DNA of 64,000 nucleotides from Virgifigura deserti (GTDB taxonomy: Bacteria > Pseudomonadota > Alphaproteobacteria > Dongiales > Dongiaceae), in NCBI GenBank assembly GCA_003576685.1, contig QOZR01000004.1:372001-436000 (forward strand), written 5' to 3'. A program made the translations under genes and the position numbers. Shown here piece by piece: positions 61,011 to 64,000 of this stretch. The first letter of the stretch is position 1; the number at the start of each line of letters is the position of its first letter. The notes beneath the pieces are model-generated. The model saw only the letters and a program-made list of their open reading frames with translations, was not told the DNA's origin and did not search any database.

Positions 61011-62030
61011 ATGGCGAAGATGCGGGCGGTTCAGATTCCAGCCGCAAACGGTCCGCTCGAACTGGTCGAGCGCGACATTCCGGAACCCAGGCCGGGGCAG
61101 GTGCGCATCAAGATTCAGGCCTGCGGCATCTGCCACAGCGATGCTTTTTCGAAGGAAGGCACCTTCCCGGGCCTCAATTACCCGATCGTGCCCGGCCATG
61201 AGATCGCCGGCATCATCGACACGGTTGGCCCGGAGGTGGCGCCATGGCAGGCCGGCCAGCGGGTCGGCGTCGGCTGGCATGGCGGACATTGCGGCCGATG
61301 CGAGCGCTGTCGTCGCGGCGATTTCGTGAACTGCCGCTATGCGCAGATCCCCGGAATCAGCTATGACGGCGGCTATGCCGAGTACATGACGGCGCCAGCC
61401 GAGGCGCTCGCCGCGATTCCCGACGATCTCGCGGCCGAAGACGCGGCCCCCCTGCTCTGCGCCGGTATCACGACCTACAACGCGCTTCGGAACAGCGGCG
61501 CGCGGGCCGGCGATCTGGTCGGCATTCTCGGGATCGGCGGCCTCGGCCATCTCGGCGTGCAATTCGCGGTCAAGATGGGCTTCGAGACAGTGGCGATCGC
61601 GCGCGGACGGGACAAGGAGCCGCTCGCCCGCAAGCTCGGCGCACATCATTACCTCGACAGCGAAGCCCAGAATGTCGCGGCCGAGCTCACCAAGCGGGGC
61701 GGCGCGCAGGTGATCCTCGCTACCGCGACCAGCGCGAAGGCTATGACCGCGGTCATAGACGGGCTCAGCGAGAACGGCAAGCTCCTGGTGGTGGGCGCCT
61801 CGGCCGACCCGATCGAGGTCTCGCCCTTGCAGCTCATCGGCGGCCGCCGCTCCGTCCAGGGTTGGCCGTCGGGCACCGCGATCGACTCCGAGGATACGCT
61901 CGCCTTCAGCGCGCTCGGCGGCGTGCGGCCGATGATCGAGACGATGCCGCTCGAACGCGCAGCCGAGGCTTATGAACGGATGATGAGCGGAAAGGCCCGG
62001 TTCCGGATGGTTCTGACCACCGGGCAGTGA
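61011..62030 (+). CDS. zinc-dependent alcohol dehydrogenase
   Basis: A 339-residue medium-chain dehydrogenase. The catalytic zinc ligands are in ACGICHSDAF and the GHE motif (PIVPGHEIAG). The structural zinc site is CGRCERCRRGDFVNC, and the Rossmann motif is GILGIGGLGHLGVQ. ATG 61011 has GGAGG upstream. An upstream ATG at 60954 exists. The sequence is typical of cinnamyl-alcohol/AdhP-type reductases, with NADP preference suggested by the absence of an acidic residue after the glycine motif. Confidence 0.92.
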   Translation: MAKMRAVQIPAANGPLELVERDIPEPRPGQVRIKIQACGICHSDAFSKEGTFPGLNYPIVPGHEIAGIIDTVGPEVAPWQAGQRVGVGWHGGHCGRCERCRRGDFVNCRYAQIPGISYDGGYAEYMTAPAEALAAIPDDLAAEDAAPLLCAGITTYNALRNSGARAGDLVGILGIGGLGHLGVQFAVKMGFETVAIARGRDKEPLARKLGAHHYLDSEAQNVAAELTKRGGAQVILATATSAKAMTAVIDGLSENGKLLVVGASADPIEVSPLQLIGGRRSVQGWPSGTAIDSEDTLAFSALGGVRPMIETMPLERAAEAYERMMSGKARFRMVLTTGQ

Positions 62031-62130
62031 AGACGGCATCATGGCGGCGGATGCCTCGTTGACATCGGCAGACAGCGCCCCGTAGCTTCTGCTGGTTCGA
62101 GATCGGTCCGCGTTCGAAAGGGGAAGAGCG

Positions 62131-63462
62131 ATGACCCAGGCCGCCGCCGCTTCGCCCTGGCAACCGGCAGACTTGCCGAAGGTCGCCTGGGGTCAGGGCG
62201 TTTATGTCTACGACACGACGGGGAAGCAATATATCGACGGTTCCGGCGGCCCGGCGGTGTTCAGCCTCGGCCACGGCAACGCGGAGGTCAATGAGGCGAT
62301 CAAGGCGCAGATCGACCGGGTCGCGCACGGCTATCGCTATACCTTCACGAGCGATCCACTCGAGCAGCTGACGGCGCTGGTCGCCTCGCGTTCGGGCGGC
62401 GGCCTGAACCGGATGGTCTTCGTTTCGAGCGGCTCCGAGGCGGTGGAGTCCTGCCTTAAGATCGCCCTGCAATATCACGCCGCGCGCGGTGAGATGACGC
62501 GCCGGCGCTTCATCTCACGGCAGCGGTCCTGGCACGGCAACACCCTCGGCGCGCTGGCCATCTCCGGCTTCCGGCAACGGCGCGAGCCGTTCGAGGGCGC
62601 GCTGGTCGAGGCCAGCCTGCTCTCGCCGGTCAACTGTTACAGGCCGCCGGCCGGCGTCGCACCGGACGCAGTCGCGGCTTATTGCGCAGACGAGCTCGAG
62701 CAGGAGATCCGGCGCCTGGGGCCTGAGCAGGTCGCCGCCTTCATTTTCGAGCCGGTCGTCGGCGCGGCTGGCGGCGCGATTCCGGCGCCGCCCGGCTATG
62801 CCGAACGGGTGCGCGCGATCTGCGACAAATATGGCGTGCTGATGATCGCCGACGAGGTGATGTGCGGCGCCGGTCGCTGCGGCACCTGGCGGGCCCTCGC
62901 CCATGACGGCGTCGAACCCGACCTGATGCCGGTCGCGAAGGGCCTCGCCGGCGGCTATCTGCCGCTCGGAGTCGCGGTCTATCACGAGCGCCTCGCCGGC
63001 CCGCTCTACGAGCGGCATGGCGGCCCGCTGACCGGCCACACCTTCACCGGCCACACCGCCGCCTGCGCCGCCGGCGTCGCGGTTCAGACGATCGTCGAAC
63101 GGGATGGTCTGATAGAGAAATGCGCCCGCGACGGCGACTATCTGTTCGCCACCCTGCAGGAGACGCTGGGCGACCGCGATTATATCGGCGACATCCGGGG
63201 TCGCGGCCTCTTCATCGGCATCGAGCTGGTCGCGGACCGGGCGCGGAAGGAGCCATTCGACCCAGCGCTGCAACTCTTCGCGCGGGTGCGCGACCAGGCG
63301 TTCGAGAACGGGCTGATCTGCTATCCCTCCGGCGGGAATGTCGACGGCGTGCGCGGCGATCAGATCATTCTATCGCCACCCTTCACGGCGACCCGCGCCG
63401 AGCTCGACGAGATCGTCGATAAGCTGGCGGCGAGCCTGTCGCAGGTGCTGGATCGGCTGTAG
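62131..63462 (+). CDS. class III pyridoxal-phosphate aminotransferase
   Basis: A 443-residue omega-aminotransferase-type enzyme. Landmarks are DGSGGPAVFSLGHGN near the N-terminus, FVSSGSEAVESCLK with the PLP phosphate-binding Ser-Glu, IADEVMCGAGRCGTW with the ring-contacting Asp, and the catalytic lysine in PVAKGLAGGYLPLG. The C-terminus includes the arginine switch region RGLFIGIELV. It transfers amino groups to an amine or keto acid of unknown identity. It is often annotated as an aspartate aminotransferase family protein. Confidence 0.9.
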   Translation: MTQAAAASPWQPADLPKVAWGQGVYVYDTTGKQYIDGSGGPAVFSLGHGNAEVNEAIKAQIDRVAHGYRYTFTSDPLEQLTALVASRSGGGLNRMVFVSSGSEAVESCLKIALQYHAARGEMTRRRFISRQRSWHGNTLGALAISGFRQRREPFEGALVEASLLSPVNCYRPPAGVAPDAVAAYCADELEQEIRRLGPEQVAAFIFEPVVGAAGGAIPAPPGYAERVRAICDKYGVLMIADEVMCGAGRCGTWRALAHDGVEPDLMPVAKGLAGGYLPLGVAVYHERLAGPLYERHGGPLTGHTFTGHTAACAAGVAVQTIVERDGLIEKCARDGDYLFATLQETLGDRDYIGDIRGRGLFIGIELVADRARKEPFDPALQLFARVRDQAFENGLICYPSGGNVDGVRGDQIILSPPFTATRAELDEIVDKLAASLSQVLDRL

Positions 63463-63497
63463 CCGCGCGCGGCCGCCTCTTGTGCCATATCAAGATG

Positions 63498-64000
63498 TTA
63501 CTTGGTGAACTCGAAAAGCCCGCAGCCAAACTCCTGGCGCGCCGCATCGTCGAGGGTGGCGGATTCGTCCATGAACCCATCATCCTTTACGAGGGCGAAG
63601 CTGACCAGTTTCAACCCATCGAAGGCGGACATGATCGTTTCCGGCGCAAGGACGCGATGCGCGTTGAACTCCAGCCGCTCCCGCCCGATCGGAACGGAGA
63701 AATAGAGCCGTCCGCCCGGTTGGAGCACCCGCTGAAGGGACTTCATGAACCTGATATGGGCATCGGGCGACACGGGGTCTCCGTACCGTCCCAGCCCGAA
63801 ATGCTCGGCCGCATGCAGGCTCGATAGCGAATCGAGCGAGTTGTCCGCAAATTTCTCGAGAGTGGTCGCGTCATCGCACACGAAGGCGAGATTGGAAACC
63901 TTGGCCTTAAGGGGGCGGATATCGACCACCTCGACGCGAGGGACGAAGACGAGAATATGCGCGACGAATCCGTTGACCGAAGATCCGATATCGACATGCC
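63498..64000 (-). CDS. partial DUF268/SAM-dependent methyltransferase-like protein
   Basis: The 3' part of a gene that continues beyond the window end. Reading into the window from 64000 the frame gives HVDIGSSVNGFVAHI, then VVDIRPLKAKVSNLAFVCDDAT, SLSSLHAAEHFGLGRYGDP and QRVLQPGGRLYFSVPIG. This is a methyltransferase fold with a glycine-containing motif at the window edge and a conserved LHAAEHFGLGRYGDP block typical of DUF268 proteins. These usually lie in polysaccharide gene clusters. The start is not visible. Confidence 0.85.
   Translation of the reverse strand, partial: HVDIGSSVNGFVAHILVFVPRVEVVDIRPLKAKVSNLAFVCDDATTLEKFADNSLDSLSSLHAAEHFGLGRYGDPVSPDAHIRFMKSLQRVLQPGGRLYFSVPIGRERLEFNAHRVLAPETIMSAFDGLKLVSFALVKDDGFMDESATLDDAARQEFGCGLFEFTK

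Noticed and set aside
1..64000. CRISPR arrays, tRNA or rRNA genes
   Set aside because: No regularly spaced short repeats and no recognisable structural RNA sequences were seen in reading through the window. A dedicated tRNA scan was not possible.

Overview
The window is about two-thirds G+C with compact, often translationally coupled operons. It carries ABC importers with Tat-type binding proteins, a SigF/NrsF-type ECF regulator pair, LuxI/LuxR quorum sensing, a PQQ dehydrogenase and DUF692/DUF2282 bufferin genes. Together these suggest a metabolically versatile alphaproteobacterium, perhaps of the Rhodospirillales or a neighbouring order. That assignment is inferred from gene content alone. 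No rRNA, tRNA or CRISPR array was seen.

Layout. 0.5-6.1 kb: a branched-chain-amino-acid-type (HAAT) ABC importer in two facing halves (livG-livF-TPR gene on +, livK-livH-livM on -). 6.7-10.8 kb: a glycine betaine/proline-type importer (proX-proV-proW) with a double-length permease. 10.9-14.0 kb: a DUF4239-like membrane protein, a HAD hydrolase and SelO. 14.0-16.8 kb: an accessory island with visibly lower G+C. It holds a lone reverse transcriptase preceded by a long non-coding leader with an exact 137-bp direct duplication, and followed by a duplicated fragment of the neighbouring quinoprotein dehydrogenase gene. 16.8-25.5 kb: a helical-repeat protein, the PQQ dehydrogenase, an alpha/beta hydrolase, an EEP-family protein, a P-type ATPase and a cupin. 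25.6-29.8 kb: a polyamine-type ABC importer (potDABC order). 30-35 kb: TerC-like protein, a sulfatase/phosphonate monoester hydrolase, a small exported protein and a Na/Pi cotransporter.

35-43.5 kb is the most rearranged part. A 1.84-kb unit with perfect 21-bp terminal inverted repeats and a 12-bp target duplication carries a ketopantoate-reductase-like gene and no recognisable transposase. It is followed by a short mercury locus (merR divergent from merT and a GDCCVxC protein) and a copper/metal bufferin operon (bufA, bufB, bufC, doxX). The bufA promoter region and the start of its divergent sigma-factor gene are duplicated. The left copy keeps the buf operon and only a scrap of the sigma gene. 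The right copy keeps sigF-nrsF and only the first codons of bufA, fused to a quinoprotein-dehydrogenase tail. Both copies retain GTAACC-N16-CGAA promoters. Inverted copies of a probable IS end bracket 41.0-48.9 kb.

43.8-47.9 kb: a second polyamine-type importer (potDBCA order). 47.9-56.2 kb: an SDR enzyme, a TauE/SafE permease, a hydantoinase-A-type protein, a phytanoyl-CoA-dioxygenase-like enzyme, a VOC protein with a MarR regulator, an NTF2-like protein and an MFS transporter. 56.5-60.0 kb: quorum-sensing locus (luxR, lux box, luxI, a small gene and a cytochrome P450), apparently one operon downstream of the lux box. 60.1-64 kb: a small protein, a response regulator, a zinc alcohol dehydrogenase, a class III aminotransferase and a methyltransferase running off the window edge.

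The strongest candidates for something undescribed are the reverse transcriptase with its duplicated leader, the transposase-less element at 34.98-36.82 kb, the reciprocally decayed bufferin/sigF duplication, and the quorum-controlled P450 operon.
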